A stretch of 64,000 nucleotides of DNA from NCBI RefSeq assembly GCF_011420305.2, contig NZ_CP061769.1, positions 248,001-312,000 of the forward strand, written 5' to 3'. A program made the position numbers and the translations under genes. Shown here one piece after another: positions 19,676-28,504 of the stretch; the stretch's first letter is position 1; the number at the start of each line of letters is the position of its first letter. The DNA is from Nocardioides ochotonae (GTDB lineage Bacteria; Actinomycetota; Actinomycetes; Propionibacteriales; Nocardioidaceae). The notes under the pieces are model-generated. The model was given only the letters and a program-made list of their open reading frames with translations. It ran no database searches and was not told the DNA's origin.

Positions 19676-20522
19676 GCCCGAGGAGCAGTCGGTGTACGCC
19701 GGGCTGGTCGACGCCACCGGCGCGGACGCCACGCACTGGGCGTTCGGCACCCGCGCGGAGGACCCGCTCGCGGGCCTCGACACCTCCGTGCCGCCCGGGG
19801 TGGACGCCGGCGAGCTGGCGCGCGAGTGCGTGGCCCTCGGCGACGACGCGCTCGTGCTGGGCCACCGGCTCTCGGAGTGGTGCAGCCGCGCCCCGGAGCT
19901 GGAGGACGACATCGCGCTCGCCAACGTGGCGCTCGACCTGCTCGGCCAGGCCCGGCGGCTGCTCACCCGAGCCGCCGCCGCGGACCCCGGCGTACTCCCG
20001 ACGCTGCCGGAGGGCGCCCCGGTCGCCCCCGAGGACGCCCTCGCGTTCTTCCGCGGGCCGGGGGAGTTCCGCAGCTCGCGCACGGCGGCGCTGCCCGACC
20101 CCGACTTCGCGCACGCGGTGGTCAGGCTCTTCTGGTGGGCCGGCGTGCGGCTCGAGGTGCTCGCCCGGGCCCGCACCCACGCCGACCCGGTGCTGGCCGC
20201 GATCGCCGGGGCCGGTGTCTCCGAGGTCGCCTACCACCGGGACTGGGCGGCCTCCTGGGTGCTGACCCTCGCCCAGGGCACCGCGGAGTCGCGCCGGCGC
20301 ACGGTCGAGGCGGTGGCCGCGCTCGCCCCGTCGTACGCCGAGCTGCTGGCGCGACACCCGGAGGTGCGCGCGCAGGTGGCCGAGGCCGTGGGTGCGCTCT
20401 TCGACCGCGCGGAGCTGGCCGTGCCGGGCACCGACGGGGTGGGCGAGCCGCCCGACCGGCTCGCCGAGGTGCTGGGCGAGATGCAGTCGGTCGCCCGGGC
20501 GCACCCGCGGGGCCGGTGGTGA
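19659..20522 (+). CDS. paaC: Phenylacetyl-CoA epoxidase subunit C
   Basis: 287 residues. Structural partner of PaaA with a degenerate di-iron fold. Recognised by ALGDDALVLGHRLSEWCSRAPELEDDIALANVALDLLGQARRLL and a YHRDWAASWVLTLAQGT segment. That segment differs from the usual RYHLRHSRDW pattern of PaaC, but the subunit is not catalytic. Overlaps paaB and paaD. Confidence 0.93.
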   Translation: MSRTSEPEEQSVYAGLVDATGADATHWAFGTRAEDPLAGLDTSVPPGVDAGELARECVALGDDALVLGHRLSEWCSRAPELEDDIALANVALDLLGQARRLLTRAAAADPGVLPTLPEGAPVAPEDALAFFRGPGEFRSSRTAALPDPDFAHAVVRLFWWAGVRLEVLARARTHADPVLAAIAGAGVSEVAYHRDWAASWVLTLAQGTAESRRRTVEAVAALAPSYAELLARHPEVRAQVAEAVGALFDRAELAVPGTDGVGEPPDRLAEVLGEMQSVARAHPRGRW

Positions 20523-21031
20523 GCGCGATGCGCAGCGCCTGGGAGGTCGCCGCCGACGTCGTCGACCCCGAGCTGCCGATGGTGACCCTCGCCGACCTCG
20601 GCGTGCTGCGCGAGGTGGTCGAGGACGGTGACGGGACCGACCGCGGCGTGCGCGTCACGCTCACGCCGACCTACTCCGGCTGTCCGGCCACCGCCACCAT
20701 GCGCGACGACCTCGAGCGCGCCCTGCACGCCGCCGGCTGGGCCCGGGTGGAGGTGCGCCTGGCGCTCGCCCCGCCGTGGAGCACCGACGACATCACCGAG
20801 CACGGTCGGGCCGCGCTCGCCGCAGCCGGCGTCTCGCCGCCCGGTCCTGCCGGCGGACGGGCCGGGGGCGCGGTGCCGCTGCTGCTCGCCCCGACCCGGT
20901 ACGCCGCGCGCTGCCCGCGCTGCGGGTCGGAGCACGTCGACCTGCTGTCCCGCTTCGGGCCGACCGCCTGCACCGCGATCCTGCGCTGCCGCGACTGCGC
21001 CGAGCCCTTCGAGCACCTCAAGGAGGTCTGA
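20519..21031 (+). CDS. paaD: Phenylacetate pathway Fe-S/DUF59 maturation protein D
   Basis: 170 residues from GTG 20519 (GTGA overlap with paaC); ATG 20528 is the alternative. DUF59/MIP18 domain (VVDPELPMVTLADLGVLREV, YSGCPATATM) followed by a C-terminal zinc ribbon (CPRCGSEH ... CTAILRCRDC). Thought to assist Fe-S or di-iron assembly of the epoxidase. The linker near residues 110-120 is Gly/Pro-rich. Confidence 0.92.
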   Translation: MSAMRSAWEVAADVVDPELPMVTLADLGVLREVVEDGDGTDRGVRVTLTPTYSGCPATATMRDDLERALHAAGWARVEVRLALAPPWSTDDITEHGRAALAAAGVSPPGPAGGRAGGAVPLLLAPTRYAARCPRCGSEHVDLLSRFGPTACTAILRCRDCAEPFEHLKEV

Positions 21032-22092
21032 TGGGCTTCCACACCCTGCGGGTCGCGGCGGTCGAGCCGCTGTGCGCGGACGCCGCGGCGATCACCTTCG
21101 AGGTGCCGCCCGAGCTGTGCGCGGAGTACGCCTTCGCCGCCGGCCAGTCGGTCACCCTGCGCCGGGAGGTCGACGGCGTCGAGCAGCGGCGCTCGTACTC
21201 GCTGTGCGCACCGGTCGGGGCGCCGCCGCGGATCGGCGTGCGCGAGATCGCCGACGGGCTCTTCTCCTCCTGGCTGGTGCGCGAGGTGCGCCCCGGCACC
21301 CCGGTGGAGGTGCTCGCGCCGAGCGGTCGCTTCCGCGCCGAGCCGCGGCCCGGCGAGCGGCACCTGTGCGTGGCCGCCGGGTCCGGGATCACGCCGGTGC
21401 TCTCGATCGCCGCGACCGTGCTGGAGCAGCCCGGCACCGAGGTGGCGCTGCTCTACGGCAACCGCACCAGCGGGTCGGTGATGTTCGTCGACGAGCTCGC
21501 CGACCTCAAGGACCGCTACGGCCCCCGGGTGCAGCTGGTGCACGTGCTGAGCCGCGAGGCCCGCGACGCCGAGCTGCTGACCGGGCGCCTGGACCCAGAC
21601 CGGCTGCGCCGGCTGCTCACCGAGCTGGTCCCGCTCGACGTCCTCGGGGTCGACCACGTGTGGATCTGCGGCCCGTTCGCGATGGTGCGCGGCGCCCGCG
21701 AGGTGCTCGCCGAGCTCGGGGTGCCGCCCGAGCGGGTGCACGTCGAGCTCTTCCACGTCGACGAGGACGACGTGCCGCCGCCGCTCCGGCGCGCGCCGGT
21801 GGCGCCGACCGGAGCGACCAGCGAGGTGCGGGTGGTGCTCGACGGGCGCAGCACCGTGGTCACCGCGGCCCGCGACGCCACCGTGCTGGACGCCGCCCAG
21901 TCGGCCCGCGCCGACCTGCCGTTCGCCTGCCGCGGCGGCGTCTGCGGCACCTGTCGGGCACGGGTGGTGGAGGGCGAGGTGGAGATGCGCCGCAACCACG
22001 CGCTGGAGCCCGACGAGGTGGTGGCCGGGTTCGTGCTCACCTGTCAGGCTGAGCCCGTGTCGGCGACGGTGAGCGTCGACTTCGACGCCTGA
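21031..22092 (+). CDS. paaE: Phenylacetyl-CoA epoxidase reductase subunit E
   Basis: 353 residues, one-base overlap with paaD (TGATG). Ferredoxin-NADP reductase module with FAD motif RRSYSLC and NAD motif GSGITPVLS, then a plant-type [2Fe-2S] domain with FACRGGVCGTCRARV and the distant Cys in VLTCQAEP. Passes electrons from NADPH to PaaA. A related but distinct reductase, KshB, is at 54111. Confidence 0.94.
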   Translation: MGFHTLRVAAVEPLCADAAAITFEVPPELCAEYAFAAGQSVTLRREVDGVEQRRSYSLCAPVGAPPRIGVREIADGLFSSWLVREVRPGTPVEVLAPSGRFRAEPRPGERHLCVAAGSGITPVLSIAATVLEQPGTEVALLYGNRTSGSVMFVDELADLKDRYGPRVQLVHVLSREARDAELLTGRLDPDRLRRLLTELVPLDVLGVDHVWICGPFAMVRGAREVLAELGVPPERVHVELFHVDEDDVPPPLRRAPVAPTGATSEVRVVLDGRSTVVTAARDATVLDAAQSARADLPFACRGGVCGTCRARVVEGEVEMRRNHALEPDEVVAGFVLTCQAEPVSATVSVDFDA

Positions 22093-22128
22093 CCCGGATC
22101 CCACGACCACAGCCCTGAGGAGAGAGCC

Positions 22129-22998
22129 ATGCGCCTGGCCAACCTGGAGGGCCGCGCGGTCCTGGTGCTCTCGACCGGTGCTGCGGACGGCACCGGCGCC
22201 CGCGGCGTGGACCTGCACGCCGCGTCGGGCGGCCGCTTCGGCCCGGCCCCGGAGACGGTCTTCGAGCACTGGGACGCCGTACGCGCGTGGTACGCCGCGG
22301 CGGCCGACGAGCTCGTCGCCGACCTCGACGTCGACCCGGACCGGCTGGGCCCGCCCTCCCCGCGGCCGCTCCAGGCGATGGGGTTGGGGTTCAACTACGC
22401 CGAGCACGCCCGCGAGACCGGGTTCGAGGCGCCCACCGAGCTGCCGCCGGTGTTCCCCAAGTTCGCCAGCAGCCTCACCGGGCCGCGCGGCGTCGTCGAC
22501 CTGCCCGCGGGCGGGAACACCGACTGGGAGGTGGAGGTGGTCGCCGTCATCGGGCGCACCGCGCACCGGATCACCCCCGAGCAGGCCTGGGACCATGTCG
22601 CCGGGCTCTGCGTGGGTCAGGACCTCTCCGAGCGGCGGCGCCAGTTCGCCGGCCCGGCCCCGCAGTTCGGGCTGGCCAAGTCCTACCCCGGCTTCAGCCC
22701 CACGGGGCCGTGGCTGGTGAGCCCCGACGAGCTCGCCGACCCCGACGACCTCGCCCTCGGCTGCGCGATCGACGGCGAGGTCGTCCAGGACGGGCGCACC
22801 AGCCGGCTGCTGTTCTCCGTCCCGCGCGCGGTCGCGGAGCTCTCCCGGGTGCTCACGCTGCTGCCCGGCGACATCGTCTTCACCGGCACCCCGGACGGCG
22901 TCGGCGTCGGGCGCGAGCCGCAGCGCTTCCTGCGGTCCGGGGAGACGCTGCGCACCTGGGTCGAGGGCATCGGCGAGATGGTCCACACCCTGCGCTGA
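22129..22998 (+). CDS. Fumarylacetoacetate hydrolase-family protein
   Basis: 289 residues. C-terminal FAH fold with metal-binding pattern: GLGFNYAEHARE, FPKFASSLTGPRG, WEVEVVAVIGRTAHR (Glu pair), GLCVGQDLSERRRQF, and PGDIVFTGTPDGVGVGR. Hydrolases, decarboxylases and hydratases of 2-oxo or beta-diketo acids share it. It starts 36 bases after paaE with an AGGAGAGAG ribosome site and is probably co-transcribed, but FAH enzymes are not part of the canonical paa route. Confidence 0.87.
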   Translation: MRLANLEGRAVLVLSTGAADGTGARGVDLHAASGGRFGPAPETVFEHWDAVRAWYAAAADELVADLDVDPDRLGPPSPRPLQAMGLGFNYAEHARETGFEAPTELPPVFPKFASSLTGPRGVVDLPAGGNTDWEVEVVAVIGRTAHRITPEQAWDHVAGLCVGQDLSERRRQFAGPAPQFGLAKSYPGFSPTGPWLVSPDELADPDDLALGCAIDGEVVQDGRTSRLLFSVPRAVAELSRVLTLLPGDIVFTGTPDGVGVGREPQRFLRSGETLRTWVEGIGEMVHTLR

Positions 22999-23018
22999 GC
23001 GGGGCTAGCCTCGCGGGC

Positions 23019-23987
23019 ATGCGCTACGTACGCCTGGGCAGCACCGGTCTCGAGGTCTCCGCGGTCAGCCTCGGCTGCATGAGCTGGGGCGACCCGTCCC
23101 AGGGCTGGCACCCGTGGATCCTCGACGAGGACGCCGCCCGCCCGATCGTGCGCGCGGCGTACGAGTCCGGGATCAACGTCTTCGACACCGCCAACGTGTA
23201 CGCCGCCGGCACCAGCGAGGAGGTGACCGGCCGGCTGCTGAAGGAGATCGCCACGCGCGACGAGGTCGTCATCGCCACCAAGGTGCACGGCGTGATGCGG
23301 CCCGGTCCCAACGGCGGCGGCCTCTCGCGGCGCGCGATCATGGCCGAGATCGACCACAGCCTGCGCCGACTGGGCGTCGACCACGTCGACCTCTACCAGA
23401 TCCACCGCTGGGACCCGCACACGCCGATCGAGGAGACCATGGAGGCCCTCCACGACGTGGTGAAGGCCGGCAAGGCCCGCTACCTCGGCGCCTCCTCGAT
23501 GTACGCCTGGCAGTTCGCCAAGGCCCAGCACGCCGCCGACCTGCACGGGTGGACCCGCTTCGTCTCGATGCAGGACCACTACAACCTGCTCTACCGCGAG
23601 GAGGAGCGGGAGATGCTGCCGTACTGCGCCGACTCCGGGGTGGGAGTGCTGCCGTGGAGCCCGCTGGCCCGCGGCCGCCTCACCCGGCCGTGGGAGGAGA
23701 CCACCCGCCGCCTGGAGTCCGACACGTGGGGCGCCGACCTCTACCCCGAGTCCGACCGCACCATCGTCGAGGCGGTCGGTGCGGTCGCCGAGCGCCGAGG
23801 CGTCTCCCGGGCCCAGGTCGCCCTCGCCTGGCTGCTGCACCAGCCCGTGGTCACCTCCCCGATCGTGGGCGTCACTCGGATGGGCCACCTCACCGATGCG
23901 GTCGCCGCGGTCGACCTGGAGCTCTCCGCCGACGAGCTCGCCGAGCTCTCCGCGGGCTACGTCCCGCACGCGGTGGCGGGGCACTGA
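23019..23987 (+). CDS. Aldo/keto reductase
   Basis: 322 residues from ATG 23019. AKR fold: [20 protein letters not shown], catalytic Asp/Tyr in [15 protein letters not shown], Lys in VIATKVHG, His in DLYQIHRWD, and NADPH site [12 protein letters not shown]. The substrate is not predictable (AKR12/13-like). It is 20 bases downstream of the FAH gene and likely the last gene of the paa transcription unit. Confidence 0.9.
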   Translation: MRYVRLGSTGLEVSAVSLGCMSWGDPSQGWHPWILDEDAARPIVRAAYESGINVFDTANVYAAGTSEEVTGRLLKEIATRDEVVIATKVHGVMRPGPNGGGLSRRAIMAEIDHSLRRLGVDHVDLYQIHRWDPHTPIEETMEALHDVVKAGKARYLGASSMYAWQFAKAQHAADLHGWTRFVSMQDHYNLLYREEEREMLPYCADSGVGVLPWSPLARGRLTRPWEETTRRLESDTWGADLYPESDRTIVEAVGAVAERRGVSRAQVALAWLLHQPVVTSPIVGVTRMGHLTDAVAAVDLELSADELAELSAGYVPHAVAGH

Positions 23988-24015
23988 CCGCCGCGCCGCC
24001 CGCCCCCACCCGCTT

Positions 24016-24083
24016 GTAACGCGGGGTTATTGACGCTGCACACGCGGTCTACGACCGCGGAAGCGTCAATAACCCCGCGTTAC
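24016..24083. terminator. Large bidirectional hairpin between convergent genes
   Basis: The 22-base arms 24016-24037 and 24062-24083 are perfect inverted repeats (they read GTAACGCGGGG... and end ...CCCCGCGTTAC), and an inner 7-bp hairpin CGCGGTC-TAC-GACCGCG occupies 24043-24059. The right arm contains the TetR stop codon. AT-containing arms and an inner stem give a cruciform-like element that can terminate both strands. Confidence 0.7.
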
Positions 24084-24685
24084 AGCTCGGGCCCGGCGCC
24101 CGCGTGCAGACCGTCGAACACCACCGTGGTGACCGCGTCGGCGAGCGCGTCGGGGGTCAGCTCACCGCCGGGACGGTGCCACTCGACGAGGGAGTTCACG
24201 GTGCCGAAGACCAGCCGGCTGACCAGCTCGGGATCGAGGTCGGCGCGCACGGAGCCCTCGGCCGCCGCGGCGCGGACCAGGTCGGCCAGCCGGGCATCCA
24301 CCTCGCGGCGCCGGCGCAGCGCGTCGAGCTCGACCGGGCTGTTGCCGCGCACCCGGAGCAGCAGCGTCACCGCCGGCTGGTGGGCGACCAGCACGTCGAC
24401 CGCGCCGCGGACCACCGCGCGCAGCCGCTCGTAGGCCGTGCCCGGGGCGGAGGCGGCGGCGGTGACGAGCGCGTCGAGCTCGTCGAGGGCCTCGTCCAGG
24501 GCCTGCGCGAGGAGGTGTTCCTTGCCCGGCACGTGGTGGTAGATCGCGGCCTTGGTGACGCCGAGCGCGGCGGCGAGGTCGCCCATGCTCGTGCCCTCGT
24601 AGCCGTGGCGGTTGAACAGGTCGATCGCTGTCTGCAGCACCGCGGCCTGGTCGTGGCCGGGCCGCCCGCGGCGGGGCTGGGTCAT
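24080..24685 (-). CDS. TetR-family repressor, PaaR-like
   Basis: 201 residues. HTH at ~20-50 (YEGTSMGDLAAALGVTKAAIYHHVPGKEHLL); C-terminal ligand domain. It closes the paa gene block convergently, and the perfect TetR-type palindrome at 18407-18424 lies in the paaA promoter. By analogy with actinobacterial and Thermus PaaR, phenylacetyl-CoA would be the inducer. No similar palindrome is apparent in front of this gene itself. Confidence 0.8.
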   Translation of the reverse strand: MTQPRRGRPGHDQAAVLQTAIDLFNRHGYEGTSMGDLAAALGVTKAAIYHHVPGKEHLLAQALDEALDELDALVTAAASAPGTAYERLRAVVRGAVDVLVAHQPAVTLLLRVRGNSPVELDALRRRREVDARLADLVRAAAAEGSVRADLDPELVSRLVFGTVNSLVEWHRPGGELTPDALADAVTTVVFDGLHAGAGPEL

Positions 24686-24727
24686 GGTCGCAGGATCCCA
24701 CAGGCGCAACGCGGGTACTGGCGCGCC

Positions 24728-25228
24728 ATGACCGACACCACCGACCCCCAGCAGCGTGTCGCCGACCTGGTTCGCGCCGCGCACCTGTGCATGCTCACGA
24801 CCCAGACCGACGACGGCCGGCTGGTGAGCCGGCCGATGGCGCTGCAGGAGGCCGAGTTCGACGGCGACCTGTGGTTCTTCACCCACGAGGACTCCAGCGC
24901 GGCCACCCAGATCGCGGCGCGGCCGGAGGTGGGCGTCTCCTTCGCTGACCACCGCAACACCGCGTGGACCTCGGTCGCCGGCACCGCGGAGGTGGTGCGC
25001 GACCGGTCCCGCATGGAGGAGCTGTGGTCGGCGCCGCTGAAGGTCTGGTTCCCCGACGGGCCGGACACCCCCGGCCTGGTGCTGCTGCGCGTGGCCGCGC
25101 ACAGCGCCGAGTACTGGGACAGCCCGGCCTCGCGGGTCAAGCGTCTCGTCGGCGCCGCCCGGGCCGCGGTGAGCGGCGACCCCGAGAAGTTCCCCGGCAC
25201 CAACGAGACCGTCGACCTGGACAAGTGA
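24728..25228 (+). CDS. Pyridoxamine 5'-phosphate oxidase-fold flavoprotein (general stress protein 26 type)
   Basis: 166 residues. Split-barrel FMN/F420-binding fold: LVRAAHLCMLTTQTDDGRLVSRPMAL, LWFFTHEDSSAATQIAARPEVGVSFAD and SVAGTAEVV. GSP26-like proteins bind flavin and are stress-associated. Divergent from the PaaR-like gene with only 42 bases between starts. Confidence 0.85.
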   Translation: MTDTTDPQQRVADLVRAAHLCMLTTQTDDGRLVSRPMALQEAEFDGDLWFFTHEDSSAATQIAARPEVGVSFADHRNTAWTSVAGTAEVVRDRSRMEELWSAPLKVWFPDGPDTPGLVLLRVAAHSAEYWDSPASRVKRLVGAARAAVSGDPEKFPGTNETVDLDK

Positions 25229-25321
25229 GGGCACCCGCGGTCCCGGGGTGAGGCCGCCGCGACGGCTGTGCCAAGGTTGCCGGTCGTGCCTCCCCGGACC
25301 CGCCGCCCCACTCCGCCCGCC

Positions 25322-25756
25322 ATGCCCGTGCCGCCCGGCGCGCGCGAGGTCTTCACCGACGGCGCCTGCGCCGGCAACCCCGGCCCCGGCGGCTGGGCCT
25401 GGGCGGTGGACCAGGCCGTGTGGGCCTCGGGTCGCGAGGCCCCCTCGACCAACCAGCGCATGGAGATCCGCGCCGCCCTCGAGGCGGTGCGCTCCCTGGA
25501 CGGCCCGCTGCTCATCGTCAGCGACTCGACCTACGTCGTGAACTGCTTCCGCGACGCCTGGTGGCGCGGCTGGCGCACCCGCGGCTGGGTGAACACCGCC
25601 CGCAAGCCGGTCGCCAACCGCGACCTGTGGGAGCCGCTGGTCGACGCCGTCGAGGCGCGCGGCGACATCGCGTTCCGCTGGGTCAAGGGCCACTCCGGCG
25701 ACCGGATGAACGACTTCGTCGACCGGCTCGCGGTGGCGGCGAGCAAGAAGGTCTGA
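25322..25756 (+). CDS. rnhA: Ribonuclease HI
   Basis: 144 residues from ATG 25322; a GTG at 25268 would add a Pro/Arg-rich leader and is less likely. Removes RNA from RNA:DNA hybrids. Catalytic carboxylates are seen in FTDGACAGNPGPGGW, QRMEIRAALEAV, LLIVSDSTYVV and WVKGHSGDRMNDFVDRLA. Ends convergently 39 bases from ipdB. Confidence 0.94.
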   Translation: MPVPPGAREVFTDGACAGNPGPGGWAWAVDQAVWASGREAPSTNQRMEIRAALEAVRSLDGPLLIVSDSTYVVNCFRDAWWRGWRTRGWVNTARKPVANRDLWEPLVDAVEARGDIAFRWVKGHSGDRMNDFVDRLAVAASKKV

Positions 25757-25795
25757 CCCCCTCCACGGCACGGGATGACCCGGTCGACGAGTGAC

Positions 25796-26566
25796 TCAGC
25801 GCGTCGGCACTTCCCGCTCGCGCAGGCCGCGGGGGTCGAGGACCTCCCGGATCAGCCGCAGCTCCTCGGGGCGGGGAAGCCGGGTGCGGGGCAGCGGGTC
25901 GGGCAGCTCGAGCGCGAAGCCGGTCGCCGCGCGCAGCTCCTCGGCCTCGACGCCGGGGTGCACGCTGCGCACCCGCAGGGTGCCGTCCGGCCCGGTGAAG
26001 TCGAGGACCGCGAGGTCGGTGACGACCCGGTGCAGGTCGTGGAAGCGGGTCGCGCCGCTGCCGGCCGCCCGCGCCGCCGCGGCCCCGACGCCGCAGACGA
26101 CGTCGACCCGCTCGACCAGGGCCCGCGGGGAGTGCCGCGGGATCCAGTACGACGTGCGGTGGTTGACGGTGTTGGCCGGCGCCGCGCGGGTGCCGAGGAG
26201 CTGGCGGTCGGGACGGTCGAAGTCGCCGATCGCGGAGAGGTTCTGGTTGCCGTGGCGGTCCAGCTGCGGGGCGCCCATCATCACGTGGCGCCGGCCGAAG
26301 GTGAGCATGTCGAAGACCCGGGGGTGAGGGAACCAGCCCTCGACCTCCTGCCCCGACTCGCCCAGCGGCGGGTCGTCGGCGACGAAGAGCGAGACCCCGT
26401 CGCTGAGCACCAGGTCGGGGTTGACGGTGCGCCGCGCCAGTCGGGCGCCGAGCATCGGGATCAGCCCGATCGGGCTGGCCAGCGTCTCGCCGTCCTCGGC
26501 GAAGGCGTCGGCCACGGCGACCGCGCACACCTCCGCGCGGGTCGGGTCGGTGTGCTCCGCGCTCAT
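25796..26566 (-). CDS. ipdB: Steroid ring CoA-transferase-like hydrolase, beta subunit
   Basis: 256 residues. With IpdA forms the heterotetrameric COCHEA-CoA hydrolase that opens the last steroid ring after HIP activation. Family I CoA-transferase beta fold: GETLASPIGLIPMLGARLA, LVLSDGVSLFVAD, TFGRRHVMMGAPQLDRHGNQNLSAIGDFDRP, NHRTSYWIPRHS. The start overlaps the ipdA stop (ATGA). Similarity to mycobacterial IpdB (Rv3552) is judged from memory. Confidence 0.88.
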   Translation of the reverse strand: MSAEHTDPTRAEVCAVAVADAFAEDGETLASPIGLIPMLGARLARRTVNPDLVLSDGVSLFVADDPPLGESGQEVEGWFPHPRVFDMLTFGRRHVMMGAPQLDRHGNQNLSAIGDFDRPDRQLLGTRAAPANTVNHRTSYWIPRHSPRALVERVDVVCGVGAAAARAAGSGATRFHDLHRVVTDLAVLDFTGPDGTLRVRSVHPGVEAEELRAATGFALELPDPLPRTRLPRPEELRLIREVLDPRGLREREVPTR

Positions 26567-27453
26567 CGCTGCTCCGTCCAGGTCCGTACGGCGTCCTGGT
26601 AGGCCGCCTCGTCGCCGGCGAGGAATCGGTCGCGGAAGGCGGCCCAGTCCTCGTCGCTGCCGCGCGCGGCGCGGGCGTACAGCTGCTGGAACGCCTCGTC
26701 GCGGGGGTAGTCGGGGGTGCAGGCGGTGAAGTGCGCGCCGTTCGGCGTCTCCACGACCCCGCTCACCATCAGCCGGTTCAGCAGCATCCGCTGCACCGGC
26801 ACGCCGTCGCTCAGCTCGGCGGTCGGCACCACGCGCTCGGTGGAGACGTAGGCGCGGTCCGCGGCCAGGCAGAACAGGTCGTCGAAGTACGGGTCCGGCC
26901 CGAGGTACGTCGCGTTGCCGTGCGCGTCGGCGCGGTTGAGGTGCACCAGCGCGACGTCCAGACGCAGCGCGGGCATCGCGACCAGGTCGTCGTACGCGCC
27001 GTCCGGGCCCGGGTAGGGACTGCGGATCGTGCGGATCTCGGGGTTGTGCACCAGGACGTCGGAGCCGAGGCCGGCACGGGTCGGCAGGAACGGCAGCCGC
27101 TGGGCGGCCGCGCGCAGCCCGGTGAGGAACATCTGCTCGTCGAGCTCGACGACCTCGGGGATCGTGCCGCTCTGGCGGGCGCGCTGGAAGCTCGGCTCGA
27201 GCGGGACCGAGTCGAGGGAGACGAACGCATAGACGGCGCGGCGGACCTTGCCGGCGCGGGCGAGCAGACCGAGGTCGGCGCCGCCCCAGCTCACCACCGT
27301 CAGGTCGCGGAGGTCGGAGCGGAGGATCGCACGCACGAGTGCCATCGGCTTGCGCCGCGGGCCCCATCCGCCGATGCCGATCGTCATCCCGTCGCGCAGC
27401 TCGGCGACGACGTCGTCGATCTCCATCCGCTTGTCGCGCGGTCTGGGGTCCAC
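26563..27453 (-). CDS. ipdA: Steroid ring CoA-transferase-like hydrolase, alpha subunit
   Basis: 296 residues from GTG 27453, which has an AGGTGAGG site just upstream and keeps the DKR motif seen at the start of Rv3551; ATG 27426 is the shorter alternative. Hallmarks: GMTIGIGGWGPRRKPMALVRAILRSD, VVSWGGADLGLLARAGKVRRAVYAFVSLDS, AQRLPFLPTRAGLGSD, and HLNRADAHGNATYLGPDPYFDDLFCLAAD. Transcribed with ipdB, divergent from an IclR gene across a KstR2-like box. Confidence 0.88.
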   Translation of the reverse strand: MDPRPRDKRMEIDDVVAELRDGMTIGIGGWGPRRKPMALVRAILRSDLRDLTVVSWGGADLGLLARAGKVRRAVYAFVSLDSVPLEPSFQRARQSGTIPEVVELDEQMFLTGLRAAAQRLPFLPTRAGLGSDVLVHNPEIRTIRSPYPGPDGAYDDLVAMPALRLDVALVHLNRADAHGNATYLGPDPYFDDLFCLAADRAYVSTERVVPTAELSDGVPVQRMLLNRLMVSGVVETPNGAHFTACTPDYPRDEAFQQLYARAARGSDEDWAAFRDRFLAGDEAAYQDAVRTWTEQR

Positions 27454-27492
27454 CCGCCTCACCTGCTTCGTTTCGTCCGCGTTAACCTACCT

Positions 27493-27506
27493 AGCAATTG
27501 CTTGGT
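27493..27506 (-). promoter_or_regulatory. KstR2-like box before ipdA
   Basis: On the minus strand ACCAAGCAATTGCT fits AnCAAGnnCTTGnT with one mismatch. It is the centre of a 22-bp palindrome at 27487-27508 with outer arms CTACC/GGTAG and a single asymmetric pair. It lies 40 bases before ipdA and in the divergent IclR promoter. Confidence 0.65.
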
Positions 27507-27591
27507 AGATTAGCATGTGTGCGACGGCTGCGGCCGGGCCTCTCGAGGCCGGGACGTGCCCGCACGGTGGCAACGAGGCGAGGAGGATGTC

Positions 27592-28476
27592 GTGAGTGTG
27601 CTTCGCGCAGAGGCGGCAGATCGGCGTGCGACCGGGCGCCGCGAGGTCCCGCAGTCGATGGTCGAGCGGATGACCACGATCATGGAGGCGTTCACCTCGC
27701 CGTCCACGCGGCTGTCGCTCGAGGACGTCGCCCGGGTCACCGGGCTGCCGCGGTCCACCGCGCACCGGATCATGAACCAGCTGGTCGGGCTGAGCTGGAT
27801 CCAGCACAGCCCCGGCGGGTACTCCCTCGGATCCCGGGCGCTCGGTCTCGGCACCGGAAGCGCGACCTACACCGAGCTGCGCGAGGCGGCGGCCGAGGAC
27901 CTGCGCGAGCTGCACCTGCAGACCGGCCTCGTCGTCCATCTCGCAGTGCTCGACGGCGCCGACGTCCGCTACCTCGACAAGGTCGGGGGGCGTTACGCCA
28001 GCAAGGTGCCGAGCCGGGTGGGCGACCGCCGGCCGGCGCACTGCACGGCGCTCGGCAAGGCGATGCTCGCCACGCTCGCGGCCGAGGACGTCGACGCGCT
28101 GCTGGTCGGCGGCCCGCTGCGACGCATGACCCGGCACAGCATCGGCGACGTCGGCACGCTGCACCAGGAGCTCACCCGGGTGCGGGCCCGCAAGGGTGCG
28201 GCCATCGACCGCGGTGAGTGCCACCTCGAGGTCGGCTGCGTGGCCGCCGCCATCCCGGGTCCCGAGGGTCCGCTCGGCGCGGTCTCGCTGGTCGGGGACC
28301 CCACGGTCAACTTCGAGCGGTTGGTGCCGCTGGTGCTGAGCGTGTCGCGCGGGATCGCCGGCCGGATGGACCGCCGTCGCTCCTCGCGCTCGGCCGCCGA
28401 CGCTCCGGCGGCAGGCGGCTGGTCCGCCGACACCCTCGACCGGCTGGTCGCCGTCGGCTCCGACGCCTGGCTCTGA
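27592..28476 (+). CDS. IclR-family regulator, divergent from ipdAB
   Basis: 294 residues from GTG 27592 (GGAGGA site). HTH in LSLEDVARVTGLPRSTAHRIMNQL (~40-65), effector domain with LVVHLAVLDGADVRYLDKVGGRYASKVPSRVGDRRPAHCTALGKAML. Unusually it carries a C-terminal tail WSADTLDRLVAVGSDAWL, matched by the IclR at 49627. The neighbours (ipdAB, hsaA) suggest a steroid-linked role, perhaps sensing an acyl-CoA intermediate. Confidence 0.88.
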   Translation: MSVLRAEAADRRATGRREVPQSMVERMTTIMEAFTSPSTRLSLEDVARVTGLPRSTAHRIMNQLVGLSWIQHSPGGYSLGSRALGLGTGSATYTELREAAAEDLRELHLQTGLVVHLAVLDGADVRYLDKVGGRYASKVPSRVGDRRPAHCTALGKAMLATLAAEDVDALLVGGPLRRMTRHSIGDVGTLHQELTRVRARKGAAIDRGECHLEVGCVAAAIPGPEGPLGAVSLVGDPTVNFERLVPLVLSVSRGIAGRMDRRRSSRSAADAPAAGGWSADTLDRLVAVGSDAWL

Positions 28477-28484
28477 GTCCCACG

Positions 28485-28500
28485 GGCGCGGGCCCGCGCC
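28485..28500. terminator. GC palindrome between convergent IclR and hsaA
   Basis: GGCGCGGGCCCGCGCC is a perfect 16-bp palindrome with outer CTGAG (in the IclR stop region) and CTCAG arms. Probable two-way terminator; no loop or T tract, so confidence is low. Confidence 0.4.
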
Positions 28501-28504
28501 GGCC

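Noticed and set aside
20671..22986. 771-codon open frame on the minus strand
   Set aside because: Opposite paaD, paaE and the FAH gene; low-complexity Gly/Arg/His composition and no recognisable domain.
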